64,000 nt of DNA. Origin: Costus lasius (taxonomy: Eukaryota; Streptophyta; Magnoliopsida; Zingiberales; Costaceae). Of the stretch, positions 13,600 through 26,172 are shown in pieces. The stretch's first letter is position 1. Each line of letters begins with the position of its first letter. The stretch is taken from assembly GCA_027563935.2 (NCBI GenBank), contig CM050454.1, forward strand, positions 4,120,001 to 4,184,000. Reading direction: 5' to 3'. The notes beneath the pieces were generated by a model. It made no database searches. It saw only the letters and a program-made list of their open reading frames with translations, and was not told the DNA's origin. The translations under genes were made by a program, and so were the position numbers.

Positions 13600-16500
13600 C
13601 ACAATCTAGATGTACTTTTGTCAATTGTGTAACTGGAATTTGTTAAGAGTGAAAACTAATCGTACATGTTGCCCACTTTTGTAGGTACATTACGTGTTTT
13701 CATTTTTTTCACCTTATTATGTGCCTATTAGATTAAAGAAATCTTATAAATGACTGTAAAACTAGTTAGCCTTTGCTTATGGAAGGAAATATGTAAACAT
13801 GGTAGCGCAAAATGTGGGTATTGGGATGGATGTGGGTTACTAGGAAATGTTATGGACGTTATAATTGTTTTTGATCTATTATATGCAACTTTGTTAGGAG
13901 GGACTAAATTAAAGAAATTAGGTCGAGATGGCATTGAACATGTTTAAAAAAATCCATGCATGATATAGACGTCCATTTGATTAGGATTAATAGTATTAGA
14001 TTTTTTATCTTAAGCTTGTAATATGTCTTATTGGATAGTATAGTGGATCTAGCTTACTCTAGTAAAGCGTGTTTCTGGAACCACTTACCAATTGAATAAA
14101 TTCTTAATAATGCAATAAATCATTAGAATTTTGGAATTTTTTGATTTAGCTAATAGTAAAAGGTATTCATAGACAAAAAGACTTTTACTTGAAGCAAAAA
14201 GAATATATTTAATGATTTTAATAATATTATATGTAAAGATTCATTTGACAGGGTTCCACATAGTTGGCACTTCAAGCATGTGCTGTTGAAAAATCATTTT
14301 GTTTGATTTATTATGTTCTGTTGCTACCAAATTAAGATTATCTGGTGTGGATGTTTGAATGAGAAAAAATTAATAGCATTATTTGAATCTCTACACTATT
14401 GACTGGTATGATTCTGTCTTGAACAGATTCGTAACGTTTTTGATCTCATCCGTCGAGGGGATAACTTACTGCTTGAGGTTAGCTTTGATAACTTAGCTTA
14501 ATCCCAGATGTTTCCTTCCCTATTTCGTCTCTTTTTGACATTATGCAGATACCTTAATTTTATTTATTATCGGTAAATTAATGAGTTTTAAACAGTGATT
14601 ATGTTTTTATGTGGCGTGAAGCATGTTTTGTGTGATAGTGGTTGCATAGTTTGCCATTAAGAGAAAATTTGAAGCCTATAAAATGAACAAGATTTCACCT
14701 CCCTCGAGGATGACCTCTCTGTTATTTTCCTATTCTCGTGCAATTTTTGTTTTATCATACGAAGACCTTAATTGTATATTAAGATATTTCATTCCTTGTT
14801 TGAATAGTGAGGATAAGGCATCATTATAGTTTTTAAAAGGTGATATCTTGAAGAGTGATTTATTTGATATAATTCAACAGTTTAAATGGAGAAAATTTTG
14901 GTATTCAAAGCAATCTTAGATTTCTAAAATTGCTGGTCTACTTTTAAACAAGGTATAGGGTTTAAGTAAAGCAATTCTAGATCAGGACAAGTCTTTATCC
15001 ATTGACATCTTGTTATGTGCCCATAAAACTGGGTGAACTTATTTCCTGCAATTATCTTTCAGTTAAAGGGATGTGAGTAGAGAAATTCTCATAATCCAAG
15101 TTCACTCCTCAAGAGGCTGATCTCTTCCCTATTTTTACCAAATAATCATGATGCTAGAATATGTCACATTTCATTTGTTGTTCCTGCCTTGGAGATGCAA
15201 CTTAAGCCGATCCTCAATCTCATACTGTTAATATTCTGACTTAATCTTATTCTACAAGTTTGTCTATGATTTAGCATTTGTTTTGCACCTAACTGAGGAG
15301 GTTTCTTTTGCTTTAATATTAATCAGGGCTATTTTGCTTGTGGTCTTTATATTTATACAATCAAAATATAAAATCACTTATTGTGACATGTAGAAAACTG
15401 AACGATTAACTTAGTGAGGATTAAAAAATATGACTTGATTAAAAATGGTTAATAGTAGTGAACTCAAAAAAAAACATGACTCGATAAAAAATGGTTAAGC
15501 TCAAGTTTATAGTAGCGAACTCATTAGACCACGCGTATTATGTATGTTCCTACGCAAGTTTGTTGGGATTGAGATCTTAGAAACAAGGCTTTGTAGGGTC
15601 GGTAGGTTCGGATCGTAACATCCTACTAAATCACCATATATATATATATATAATATTTATCTAATTAGACTTAAGAGTAAGATACATATTCTAATAAGTA
15701 ATAAATAATAAAAATTTTAATGTATATTTATCTGGCATCATGTATTAAGATTAAAATATAAATATCTAACATTTTATACTATTATTTAGATGTATTGGTT
15801 ATATAATGTAAAAATATGAAATTGAATATTTGTGAGTTAGATCGATAATGGAGACAAGTTAATAGAAGATGAATACAACAAAGATATACAATGAAATTAG
15901 AAATAACAAAAATATGCAATAAATGATGACAAGATAAAAGACATGAAAACTGATGAAGATAAAAGTATATATGGTATTGACAATAAAAAATGACAAAAAT
16001 GACAATGAAAGCGCTAAATAAAGATGACAAAGGTTGCAAAGTTGATTATGATAAATAATCGAAGTAGACAAATATAGTTATAGATTACGAGTTTAATTTG
16101 ATAACTGTTTGTCAAATAAAGAGCAAATGATGATAATTAAAAATAAAAAAATTGCATCATTATCAATTTAAGGCTTTTGGCATAATAGATTATTGATTTT
16201 TAGTATAATAATAATAATCAAATATGAAATCATTCTACCTATTAACTTAGGTTCGAGTAGGAACGGGGGATGGGAAGATCCTATCCAATCATAAGTTTCG
16301 GATTGTGGGATTGTAAAATCATACTGCATCTTAGATGTTATATTTGTTCCGGAACGGTTTGTTTAATTTGGGTAGTAGAATCAACGAAACATTTTTGATA
16401 ACTTTTTTCCTATGCTTAAGCACCTTATTAAAACTGAAGTTTCTAGTGATTCTTGAAGGGTAATGATAGTAGAATATTAATATTTTTTGTCTGTGCAATC

Positions 16501-17303
16501 CAAATAAAGTCACCATCTGCCATCATCTAAACCCCCCTTGAATTGTAGAGGCTAGATAACCACGCCTAGGCCTTGATTGGGTAGTTCTGTAAAGTTGAGT
16601 GTTATAGCAAGATAGGTACTTATTCTGGCAATATTTTGACAGGATGTTTTATTATTTGAGCAGTCAGTACTCGTAGGGGGTGGCAATTTGCATGACAGGT
16701 ATAGAGATATGCGGCTTGACGTGGATAATATGTCTTATGAGGTAATAGTCCTTCCTGTGTTCTTCCGTTTGACTAAGATCACTTTTTTAAGTAAAAAATG
16801 TGCAACTTGCAGGAGCTATTGGCACTCGAAGAACGTATAGGAATTGTCAACACTGGTCTCAGTGAGGAACAGATCCTGAGCTCCCTACGTCAACGCAAGT
16901 ATATATCTATTGCATTAGAGCCACTGGAGGAAGTTGAGCCATGCTGCATCTGTCGGGTGAGTCACTTGAGCCATCTGTTCGGGAAGTTGATATTTTAGAC
17001 GGTGTAGAATAGAGGGTGTTAGCTTTTTCTCCGTTCTACTTCAATTCCTTAGAATAATAGGATTCTTTTTCCTCCCTCTCCATTACTGATTTCTAATGGC
17101 CGAACTAATGAACTGCTTGCATCTCATGGCAGGAAGACTATGTTGAGGGAGAGGAACTGGGCCGATTGGATTGTGGCCACGATTTCCATACAGTTTGCAT
17201 CAAGCAATGGCTAGTGATAAAGAATTTATGCCCTATTTGTAAAACAACTGCTCTGAGTACTGAAAAGAAAGGGGGGCCCAATTTTCTCACCATATCTGAT
17301 TAA
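8039..17303 (+). CDS. MBR1/MBR2-type RING-H2 E3 ubiquitin-protein ligase
   Basis: Six coding exons: 8039-8708, 8885-9642, 14427-14477, 16643-16741, 16813-16956 and 17133-17303. All junctions are GT-AG, and the total is 630 residues. The long disordered N-terminal half has the family-type GKRKNIEG, ISEAVRRSYFPPSSD and LPLSLRAL-like segments (here IPLSLRALAASREGR). The conserved C-terminus follows: MRLDVDNMSYEELLALEERIG, then a RING-H2 finger (about residues 570-614) with ligands in CCIC, LDCGHDFH, VCIKQW and CPICK. Arabidopsis MBR1/MBR2 use this RING to ubiquitinate the Mediator subunit PFT1/MED25; that role is inherited by family, not seen here. The start is uncertain. The frame stays open upstream to 7901 and EFGQASSSNSS there looks like family N-terminus, but no in-frame ATG precedes 8039. 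Two introns (4.8 and 2.2 kb) hold mobile DNA. Confidence 0.93.
9820..10264. mobile_element. Degenerate CAAGG/GTACCGG-type element in RING-H2 intron
   Basis: The right end TTTTGTAAACCTTG matches the terminus of the CAAGG family seen at 45236 and 40916. The interior has the typical ACTGGTAC and ACCAATCGGTAC motifs and is more GC-rich than the intron. No target duplication was found and the left border is approximate. Confidence 0.4.
13233..13496. mobile_element. CAAGG/GTACCGG-type element in RING-H2 intron
   Basis: The right end GAGATTTGAAACCTTG is the reverse complement of the CAAGG-TTT-AAA terminus of the family. The left end has the matching TTTTAAAAACTGG. The interior contains AGTACCGGTC and GTACCGGTCCG. 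The flanks ACATATAT and ATGTATAT agree at 6 of 8 positions but are AT-rich, so the duplication is weak evidence. Confidence 0.5.
13497..13592. repeat. TA-rich region ending in (AT)n microsatellite
   Basis: A TATATA/CACATATG-rich stretch is followed by about 21 uninterrupted AT units (13551-13592). It lies directly after the CCGGTACC-type element in the 4.8-kb intron of the RING-H2 gene, and the repeat may have grown from the element's insertion site. Confidence 0.9.
14478..16642 (+). other. Intron 3 of the RING-H2 gene
   Basis: A 2.2-kb AT-rich intron. Low-complexity TA, ATGAC and GATGAC-rich stretches (about 15620-16130) resemble decayed simple repeats. No coding homology or bounded mobile element was seen. 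Confidence 0.6.
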
Positions 17304-18113
17304 GAGCGATGAGTGCCTTCTACTTAATCACTACAGTATCGAGTAGCAATTTTCTTATTCTTTCTCCAATTTTTTTGCTGTTGGTTGCACTTATATTTTG
17401 CATTTCACATTTATAATGCTAGTTTTATTTCATATGATACAAACCCTGTCACCTACATGGGAGCACAGGTTTGCTGGTATTCCAACTCGACCACCTTGCA
17501 TGTCATTCTTTTCTCTTTTGATATAGTTTGTTTCTTGCCTATTGGTGCAGATTCATTCTTTCTTCTTTACCTCATGGCTTCAGATAGTGAGTGAACTAAA
17601 CACCTTTAAGTGATGTCTTTCGTTTGTTTTTTAGTTTGATCAATGATCTTTTTGTTCTTTTTAGAATTGTCCTGTCACAAATTCTTTTTCTTGGGTTTTT
17701 CTATTGTTAGTCAAGTAAGATGAGTTGTATAGTTTGTTTCGGTTTTGTTTTATTTGAAATGGAAGGGTTCTTTCTTTAAGGGTATGTTCTTTCTTTAAGG
17801 ATTCCGTTCTACAGAGTATAGCCTAAGATTTTTTGTAAATTGTAAGAAAATGCTGTCCAATGTGAGCAGAGTTCCTTGAAAATTATGTCGAAATTTTTTC
17901 GTTCAATCAATTGACCTGAGATTGAGGATTAGTTTTGGTTTACTTCCCTTTCATGAAAACATGGGTCATTGATATCTGTAAAATTCTGCCAATGAATTAG
18001 AGATTAGACAAATTAGGTTGAGCCAACGCCTATTCTTATATATATATTTTTTTTGATTAGCCACTTTTGATTCTTAATTTAATTTGTTTTGCGTTTTGGT
18101 TCTGGTTCAGGGA
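17304..18113. other. 3' untranslated and downstream region of the RING-H2 gene
   Basis: T-rich sequence without a credible coding frame. The transcript end cannot be placed. A short duplicated motif (GTTCTTTCTTTAAGG, about 17767 and 17786) overlaps the micro-MITE at 17780. Confidence 0.5.
17780..17823. mobile_element. 44-bp micro-MITE, GGCTATGTTC family
   Basis: The sequence starts GGGTATGTTCT, ends AGAGTATAGCC and is bracketed by TAA at 17777-17779 and 17824-17826. The ends match the TIRs of the copies at 6439 and 18532, so this looks like an extreme deletion derivative. Confidence 0.55.
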
Positions 18114-18207
18114 TATGGGAGTAGATTGAGTGGTAATCAAAAGAAGAATAAAGATAAAACTGGTGGTGGATATAGATCCACCTCAAGGGGTTGGGTCTAA
18201 GCTAAGG
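18114..18207 (+). other. Exon-like segment of unknown origin
   Basis: A strong acceptor (GGTTCTGGTTCAG) is followed by an open 29-codon frame reading GYGSRLSGNQKKNKDKTGGG and ending RSTSRGWV, then TAA. Just after the stop comes AAG|GTAAGG, a good donor. It could be an alternative 3' exon of the RING-H2 transcript or the tail of a small unrecognised gene. No upstream partner exon was identified. Confidence 0.25.
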
Positions 18208-18531
18208 TAAGGAAAAAGCTTTGCTAGTTTGATTTCTTGCAACTTGTAGGGAATGGAAACAATCTGCATAGTTGCATTTCATGTTCTAGAGTTTCTTTCA
18301 ATGGAGTTGAGTACCCCAAAGGTAAGACATGTAATCTACATTTCACGCATGTTATAGCACACTATGGTATTGATCATGACTTCGAGAGGCAGATTGTCAT
18401 CATGTTTAACTTGAATCTTTGTTCAAGGTTGGATCATCATCTAGAGGCCATGAACTGAAAATCAACCTTCATAAATGACATTGGTCTTCAACATAATCAA
18501 AGAAAGAAAGAAAAAAAAAGAGATCTCTCAA

Positions 18532-18699
18532 GGCTATATTCAGTTGGATGGATTTCACGATGGAAAGGATGGAAAGTGCAATAAATTTGGATGCTTTTTA
18601 AGGATGAAAAGTATAATGAATCTGGATGTATTTTTTGCATTAAGATTCATTACACTTTTCATCCCTTCCATCGTGGAATCCATCCAACTGAACATAGCC
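18532..18699. mobile_element. MITE, GGCTATGTTC family, copy 2
   Basis: This 168-bp inverted-repeat element has left end GGCTATATTCAGTTGGATGG and right end CCATCCAACTGAACATAGCC. The inner arms share GATGGAAAGGATGG- and AATGAATCTGG-type sequence with the copy at 6439. The flanks are CAA on the left and TTA on the right, so the 3-bp duplication has decayed or was imperfect. Confidence 0.8.
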
Positions 18700-18703
18700 T
18701 TAA

Positions 18704-19608
18704 TACTCATCCCTGATCTTATAGAATGAAGGCCATCTCTAAGTATTGGAAAATTTGTAAATTTGTTTGCATGAATATGCACCAGTTCTTTGCTCAAGGA
18801 TCTAGCATAAGTATGACTTAAAGCAGCTTATTGCATGAAAATGTTATTCTAAATTATGATGGAAAGCCATTATATGTTTAGGCCTTTTATGAGGTTTCTA
18901 GGCATCCTTGTTCCTCCGGAACTTTGTGATCACCTAAGTTGCTTGAAGTTAAGGAGGCTAATCCAATTTTAGAAATAGAGGAGAAAAACTTTTATGCTCT
19001 CTACCTTTATAGCCACACCCTCCATACATCAAGAATAACCAACCATTTCAATTTTCAGTAGCCTAAATAAAACAATCTTTGATAGAATACCTGAGGCAAT
19101 TATCTTTTAGAAAGCCCCAACCTAAGGATGATTTCAGTGCCCTAACTGGTAGAGTGGAGGGTATTTTTAGGGTCTCCTATAAATGATTAGGTCTTAGATC
19201 AGTGCTACACGGTAGAATCTTTTAGGATTTTTTATATTATTTTACTTTCTATTTTTTAATTATATGTACCTATTTCTTTTTTCTCTCCAAGATGCACATA
19301 ATAAACGCCAAGTATCATGTGCATGTTTTATAAACGACACTAAAATCTGTGACAACAGAAACAAAATTTTATAACTATATAATTTGTCATCCTCAACCTA
19401 AATCTAATAAATTCTGAATGAATGAGTTGAAGGTAGAAAAGCACACAACTGGTTCATATGCATCCACATCAAATCTTATTTTTGCACCATACCATCAACT
19501 CATGGAAGATTCATGCAATAAATAAATAAATAATTCAATAGGCTTAGTGCACACTATCGGCACATTCATTTTAATTATAAATTGTGAGTCAAGTCAAGTT
19601 ACTCCCTC

Positions 19609-19647
<39 letters not shown>

Positions 19648-22150
19648 AAATAATAATAATAAATAATAAATAATAAAAATAATATATAATAAATATGTGC
19701 TTGCTTTCAGGAACACGATAGAGCAAAATTGTGGACACTACCTTATTTAGAGGTTGGAGGTGAAGCTTGAGTATGAGGGCCTAAGTAATAATTATATGAT
19801 GGGGGCATAATTAGATTTGGATCATTTGGCTAAAAAAAAAAAAAAAAAAACAAAGTTCAAACAAAAATTTGTTTATTTTGTCTTGATTGAACGACTAGAG
19901 TAAAATTGTGTTTGATTAAAACACCATCACTTTGGTCTTGATACACATGTATATATAGAGAACTCTACAACATATATTATATTTTCGTTGACCAAACATA
20001 CGTTAAAAAATAAGAGACAAATACAATTTATTACGAGAATAATAAATTATTTAAAAAATATGAGGCATTTGTATGATATCATGGTGGAATCAAGTAAATA
20101 ATGATTAGGTTGGTGGCTTAGAATAAGAAAAAAAAAAATCTATCTCAAGTTATATTTTCTTCACTGAGTGTCATTTCTTATAGAACTAAAAAAAAAAACA
20201 AATAAAACATTATCCATTTTAGAGATCGAGTTTATGGCTTTTTTTTTTAATTTGGTGCAAGAAACTATTTGTTCAATAGGTTTTTAGGAACATTAAATTT
20301 TATAAGAAGAATATTTAATCAATAATTGTCATGTGTGATAGTTAAATACCTGTATCTTTCAAAAAAAAATTCTAAAGTTCCATAATAATTTTGTTAGAGA
20401 TATAACAATTAAAATGGGAATGAGCATAGGTTTGATGTATTGCTTACATGTAAATCACTATGATTATTTAAATAAATACCAAATTTCAATATCTTTGTAA
20501 TGTTATGTTGTGTATAAGATATATCGTGTGTATATTAATCATATTTAGTATATGATCTGACTATTTAAAAGCAAATCATATTATCTATGGGGATGGACTT
20601 CGTTTAGTATGTGCGCACAAGAATGAGACAATTGCCCATGATTATGCATTATTTTGTGGTCTTAGGTCTACAAGCTCCCCTTCCTAGGAATAATATGAAG
20701 GAAAATTCATACCACATATGTGGATAAAAAAAATATTAATAGTAGATAAGCTTATACTTGATTTGTTTGATTCTAATTAAGACAAATTCAAGATCGATAA
20801 TGTTTATTTTTTTTTCCTCTTACTACTAAGACTTGCAAGGAGAGAGAGTTGAAGAATTCTCCTAGGTGTTTGATATATTAATACTATGGATTGCCTTGAA
20901 TGAGAAGTAAATACTCTGACTATATAGTAAATAATAATTCTTGTTACTTTTGTTGTTATTGATATTATTGTTGTCTAGTGCTAATTGAAAGAGCACAAGT
21001 GAGCGAAAAGAGTCAACTTGATAAATATTCAACTCAACCTATCTTTATATGTAAACACTAGTCTTAAAAGAGTGCTAGGAGTGATATTAGCTTGAGTGTA
21101 TATTAGTTTGTTGTTCAATGATTTGTGAACTCAACCAGCTAATTAAGTAATAGTTTAAACTTATCCACGATACAATACATTTACAAAATTACACAATCTT
21201 TTATCTTATATTTTTTATCAAATTATTTACACTTTATTCTAATGGTTTGTCTATAGAGTTTTTATCTTATATAAGGTTTTAAGTTTTAACAATCATTTTG
21301 TACCATCCGGTAATACGTATTAGTTCAAGATATGTCTTATATCCATATAGCATAGTATTAATATGTATGTATATGTATCCACTCGAGATATAATTGCTAT
21401 ACCAATATAAATTGGGACTTTAAACTTGATTTTATATAACCAATCCCGGAGAGCCTATCAACCCTACTATTATAAGTAGAGTCCTCGTTTTACACGTGGG
21501 AACACATGCTATTTTATGCTTCGGTCGACTATCCGCGCATGCACCGATGCTCCACAATTGCGGCGCAATTCGCCTCAAGCGTTGAAATTTGTGGGCGGAA
21601 AAGTGGAAAGTGGCTCAACCTCCTTCACATAAGTCAACTACCGCTAAAAAAAACCCACGTGCGGGAATACTGAATCCATGCACGACAAAATCCAAATCGA
21701 AATCCTAGTCCAAATCTACTTTTTTTGGCAGACGTTGACCCTTCTCCCGCAGCGTGACTTGGTCTCTCCGGGATTCAACTCCTCCACGTACTTCGCGCAC
21801 ATGGCCAATTAATTAATGGGATTAAAGGAAAGACGTTGGCAGATGGCCCGGTGCACAGGAAGATATAAAATTACTTAAAATACTCTTCCTGTTTCAATTT
21901 CATGTAAGAGATATTAGATTCTACGTTTGAGAAACTAGTTCTTCATCGCCCGGTATGAACTGTACGAAACTGATTTAACCTTGTCTCGGTACCGAAGCAT
22001 AGTTGGTATTAGCCAGACGAGAGCAAAGTGGAGGCAGAAGCTGTAGATGCCCGCCGTTGTGGGCAAAGCTTCTGCCAGTTTTGCCTCGTCCGTTGAAGTT
22101 TCGCTCGCGTCACCAATCGTCAGCTAGCTCTGCCTTGTCCGCTGAAAGTT
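18704..22150. other. Intergenic AT-rich region
   Basis: No gene or bounded mobile element was recognised. It contains several A-tracts (for example 19831-19850) and an (AAT)n tract listed separately. A moderately GC-rich patch at about 21500-22150 holds partly repeated GCCTCGTCCGTTGAAG/GCCTTGTCCGCTGAAAG motifs just before the nested transposons begin. Confidence 0.6.
19609..19683. repeat. (AAT)n microsatellite with impure extension
   Basis: About ten uninterrupted AAT units run from 19609 and pass into AAATAAAT/AATAATAAT variants to about 19683. Confidence 0.9.
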
Positions 22151-22777
22151 TTACGCTATGTTTCAAAAAAAAAGAAAGAAATAAGGAAGGAAGAAAATTG
22201 AGGATAGACTAAAATTGACAAAGGAAAAAAATAATTTTTTTTTCTTTTCATATCTCGTGTTTCGGTGAAAGGAAAGAAATAAACTTGAACGCAAACTCGA
22301 CTGTGAACTCTACTATGAGCTCGGCTATGAGCTCGGACGGAGGGAAGGGGGCAGTTGCGAGCTCGACTTCCTCCTCCTCTACGAGTTCCCCTTTGCTCAC
22401 AGAAGGAAGGGAATAGGCTCCAAGACCGCTGTTGCTCACGGAATCCACATCGGCCCTCAGATCCGCGTCCGACTATTCCAGCTCCTTCTCCTGTGCATGC
22501 ACGGAGGCAATCTCCTCACCTGCAGCGTTGATTCGGTGGACGAGGCGCTTCTCCTCCTACTGCCATCGGGCTCGGTGTCCTCCCTTCTCTGCCATGCAGG
22601 CTTTGGCCTTGGCGTCCTCCCTTCTTCGAGAGCGGAGCTGCCGGAGCTGGTCCTCCACCTCGAATAGCTTCATCGCCATTTTCCTCGAATGCTCCTCGCC
22701 GCCAGTCTCTTCCTCGACTGAGGGCGACAGTTTCGGCGCAGCGCTGCCTGCTGCCCTCGCATCGAGCAGGCGAGAGA

Positions 22778-22785
22778 AGTGGAAG
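22778..22785 (+). repeat. 8-bp target-site duplication, left copy
   Basis: AGTGGAAG directly precedes the TIR TAGGGATGGCAA. The identical octamer follows the opposite TIR at 30860-30867. Eight bases is the hAT standard. Confidence 0.95.
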
Positions 22786-23879
22786 TAGGGATGGCAACGG
22801 GGCGGGTTTTACCTTCCCCGCCCCGACCCCGCCTCTCCCTACCCCGTCCCCGAACCCGAGGGTCTATAAAATGAGTCCCCATCCCCGACCCCGTTGGGGA
22901 ATCAGGTCCCCGTGGGGAAACCCGACCCCGATAAACCCGAACCCTAAATAAAAAATAAGATAACAACACTAAAGTTGAATAAATAATAATATATATGATA
23001 ATCATCACTTATGTTGGTGTACAACTCTCAATTAAACATAAAATAGAGATGCTCCTAACACTAAACTTGCAAAGCATTATCTCCATTAAACGATTCAAAA
23101 AAATCTGCAATAAGGAAAAGATTCAAAATACATCATAATTAAAACTACTATCAACAATCACTATTTCACTAGAGAAAGTAGAAACTTACAATTTACAAAG
23201 CATTATCTCCACCATTAAAACTACCATCAACTTCACAATTCACATTTCCATAATAGGCTAGTAGAAAATACATCACAGCTCCATATTTCATAGTTCTACT
23301 TCACAGTTCCATCACAGTTCCATACATCATAGTTCCATAATAGGCTAGTAGAAAATACATCACAGTTCTACATCAATGCATCACTTCACAATTCACATTT
23401 CCACGGTTCCATACTTCTACATCAACAAAATGACCAAACAATTAAAACAAATCAAAATCAACAAAATAACCAAGATAGCAATCATAAATTGCTATCAATC
23501 ATCTTCTAATCCAAATGTTGCTCGGGCTCCACTTGCCAACATTTCATCTACATTGAACAATATAGATTATATCAATCATCTACATCTAATAAATATCAAT
23601 CATATATTTAATAAATATGAATCATACCTTCATCCTCAGAATCTATATCATCAAGCATATTTGCAAATTCATCAATTGCTTTAGAATTCTTTCCTGTAAA
23701 ATGATAAAAACATATGATTTCAAAATTGAATAATAAAAACAAGCAAACTAGTTGAGAAAGATAAACTCATCAATTGCTTTAGAACTCATTCCTATAAAAT
23801 GATAAACATATGATTTCAAAATTAAATAATAAAAACAAGCAAACTAGTTGAGAAAGATAAATTATATTACCTTTATTCT

Positions 23880-24030
23880 CTTGACTCTATAGCCAGCTTC
23901 TAGCACACATCAATGCCTCTAATGTATACCAATGTAATCGACTACAATGTGGGCTTACAATTTTGCCACCCATGTTGAATGCAGATTCAGAAGCCACTGT
24001 GGATATAGGAATTACTAGCACATCTCTTGC
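23880..24030 (-). pseudogene. hAT C-terminal dimerisation domain remnant (left, minus copy)
   Basis: The minus strand reads VIPISTVASESAFNMGGK, then IVSPHCSRLHW and TLEALMCARS, the hATC dimerisation signature. No open frame joins it to the N-terminal part at 24346-25041 because the catalytic middle of the transposase is absent. Confidence 0.75.
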
Positions 24031-24345
24031 AATTGCTTGTAGTATGGGATACTTAACACCCTACTAGAACAATTGTCTAAAGGAATTGTAGACAACTTAG
24101 TATCAATATTCCAATCTAGTAAACACCCTACTAGAACAGCACTGAGTCTATCACTCGTGTGAGGAGCTGGAACATAAATAAACCTAATATAAAACAAATA
24201 ACAATTACTATTTGCTATTATTAATAATTTCGAACACTAACTTTAGCAAATCATGAAAAACAAACATATATCATAAAGAATTATGTAACTATAATAGTTA
24301 ATAGATAGTTACCTCAGAATTTGACTTTGTAAACTCTAGGAAGAA

Positions 24346-25041
24346 TCAATATAATGGGCAGTGATCGCCATATATCCTCTTTTTTTTATTACTAGAAGTC
24401 CACATGTCTGATGTAATTGCAACCCTTCCTTCATTACTATCAATTAATTTCAATGCTATTGATTTCTCAGCATCATAAACTTTCATAATTTCCTTCTTGA
24501 TAGTGTTTCGTGAAGGAACCTTGAATACTGGCTGAAGTGCATTTGAATACCTCTTAAAGCCAACATGATCCACTATTGAAAGTGGATATTCATGCAATAT
24601 AATTGCATGAGCTAACTCTTTCTTTGCATTATCAGAATCATATGTTGTAGCTGTTAATTCAGCTTTGCCTTTTGTTATCTGATATGTTAGAACTGTTTGC
24701 CCTCTCATACTAATCTTTTGTTAAAAATAGAGATTCATACGTTGGTGCAAGTGTTTTGTACCATTTTTAGATTTTCCTCCAAGTAACTTTTGACTATAAT
24801 TGCATTGAGCCTTGTCCTCTCCATTTACTTGCACCTTCTTAAAATGGTTCCACACCACACTTTTAAGTTTTCCACCTTGTGTACTTGTGGTGTTTTGTGG
24901 TTGTGGATCTTGTAGTTGTTGACCTTGTGGTTGTGGTTGTGGATTAGAACTACCTATTTCAAGTGATCGAGATGCCTCTTCAATTGGTTGAGAGGTTAAT
25001 TCATTAGAACAATTAGCATTAGAGCAATTAGCATCAACCAT
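24346..25041 (-). pseudogene. hAT transposase N-terminal remnant with damaged BED finger (left, minus copy)
   Basis: The minus strand from ATG at 25041 encodes a Gln/Pro-rich leader and then a BED zinc-finger region (VVWNHFKKV, AQCNYSQKLL, GTKHLHQRM). An in-frame TAA (24721-24723) follows, and the frame resumes to ITSDMWTSSNKKK, which carries the first catalytic Asp region. Compared with the plus-strand copy, the second zinc Cys is Ser and the last His is Arg, and the stop replaces a Gln codon. It is broken and cannot encode a transposase. Confidence 0.85.
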
Positions 25042-25231
25042 CTACGTATGAAAATTGAAATGCAATATAAGTAAACTCACAATAGTTAGCATTAGTGCAA
25101 ATCGTTAAGCAGTTTTAATAGCAAAGATTTAGTGTAAACTTCAGCCACTTGTAAATAAAATATGGCAGATGTGTTCTTACTTGCTTCCTACTGCATATTT
25201 TATGCACTAAAAAAAAAGTAAACTGGAATAC

Positions 25232-25868
25232 CTGACCCCGAACCCGACCCGAATATATAGTTTTACTAAAATACCCTAAAACTCTAAAATACTAAAACCC
25301 TAACATTCCAACACGGCAACAGCCGCAACACCCTTTCACTTTCAGCCGTTCTTTACTTCTCCAGTTCTCCTACCAAAACCCTATTCAACTGGAATTCCCT
25401 TTACCTTCGAAAAGGTCGTCCTCAAGCTATTTTGCCTCTCATCTTCCACGATCTCCCTCGTCGCCTTGTCGTCCTTTGCCAGCATCGCCTCTCCCGCCCC
25501 GTCGCCTACGAACACTTCATCGACTCGTCGTCCGTCCTCAACCATTCTTGATCGGCATCAACTCGTTGTCCTCGACTATCCTCAATCGGCATCGCCTCAT
25601 CATCGCAGCATTTGGCATCTCATTTTTGTACTTGGTTATTTTTTACACTTCGGCATCTCATTTTTTTTCCATCTTTGTTGTGCTTAGCGTTCTTATTGTG
25701 ATAATCTTTCTGTTTCTGTTGTGTTGCGTTTCATGGTTCAAGATCGAGATTTTTGAGTAGATTATTCCAGCACCAATGTATTTTATCGATAGTCTTATCT
25801 ATCTCTTTCGATCTAGTAGGCTAGCATTTTGTACTCTCTTGAAAATTGACTTTTAGGGTATTTCAGTT
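25232..25868 (+). mobile_element. 5' region of the inner (plus) hAT copy, lacking its terminal repeat
   Basis: This stretch closely matches the reverse complement of 30090-30725, the 5' part of the outer copy. It starts abruptly within the CCCGAACCCGACCCG subterminal block, so about 130 bp including the TIR is missing. Open frames here (such as 25466-25760) recur in both copies and are leader DNA of the transposon, not genes. Confidence 0.8.
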
Positions 25869-26172
25869 TACTTTTTTTTAGTGCATAAAATATGCAGTAG
25901 GAAGCAAGTAAGAACACATCTGCCATATTTTATTTACAAGTGGCTGAAGTTTACACTAAATCTTTGCTATTAAAACTGCTTAACGATTTGCACTAATGCT
26001 AACTATTGTGAGTTTACTTATATTGCATTTCAATTTTCATATGTAGATGGCTGATGCAAATTGCTCTAATGAATTAACCTCTCAACCAATTGAAGAGGCA
26101 TCTCGATCACTTGAATTAGGTAGTTCTAATCCACAACCACAAGGTCCACAACCACAAGACACCACAAGTACA

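Noticed and set aside
13242..13632. Frames with long Tyr-Ile repeats
   Set aside because: These are translations of the (AT)n microsatellite.
22432..22797. Ser/Ala-rich open frames near the left hAT border
   Set aside because: Low-complexity GC-rich DNA within a probable mobile frame; no family resemblance and no splice structure.
25466..25760. 94-codon frame that recurs at 30241-30558 in the opposite orientation
   Set aside because: The recurrence reflects two copies of the transposon's 5' region. The frame is not conserved in length and lacks a domain.
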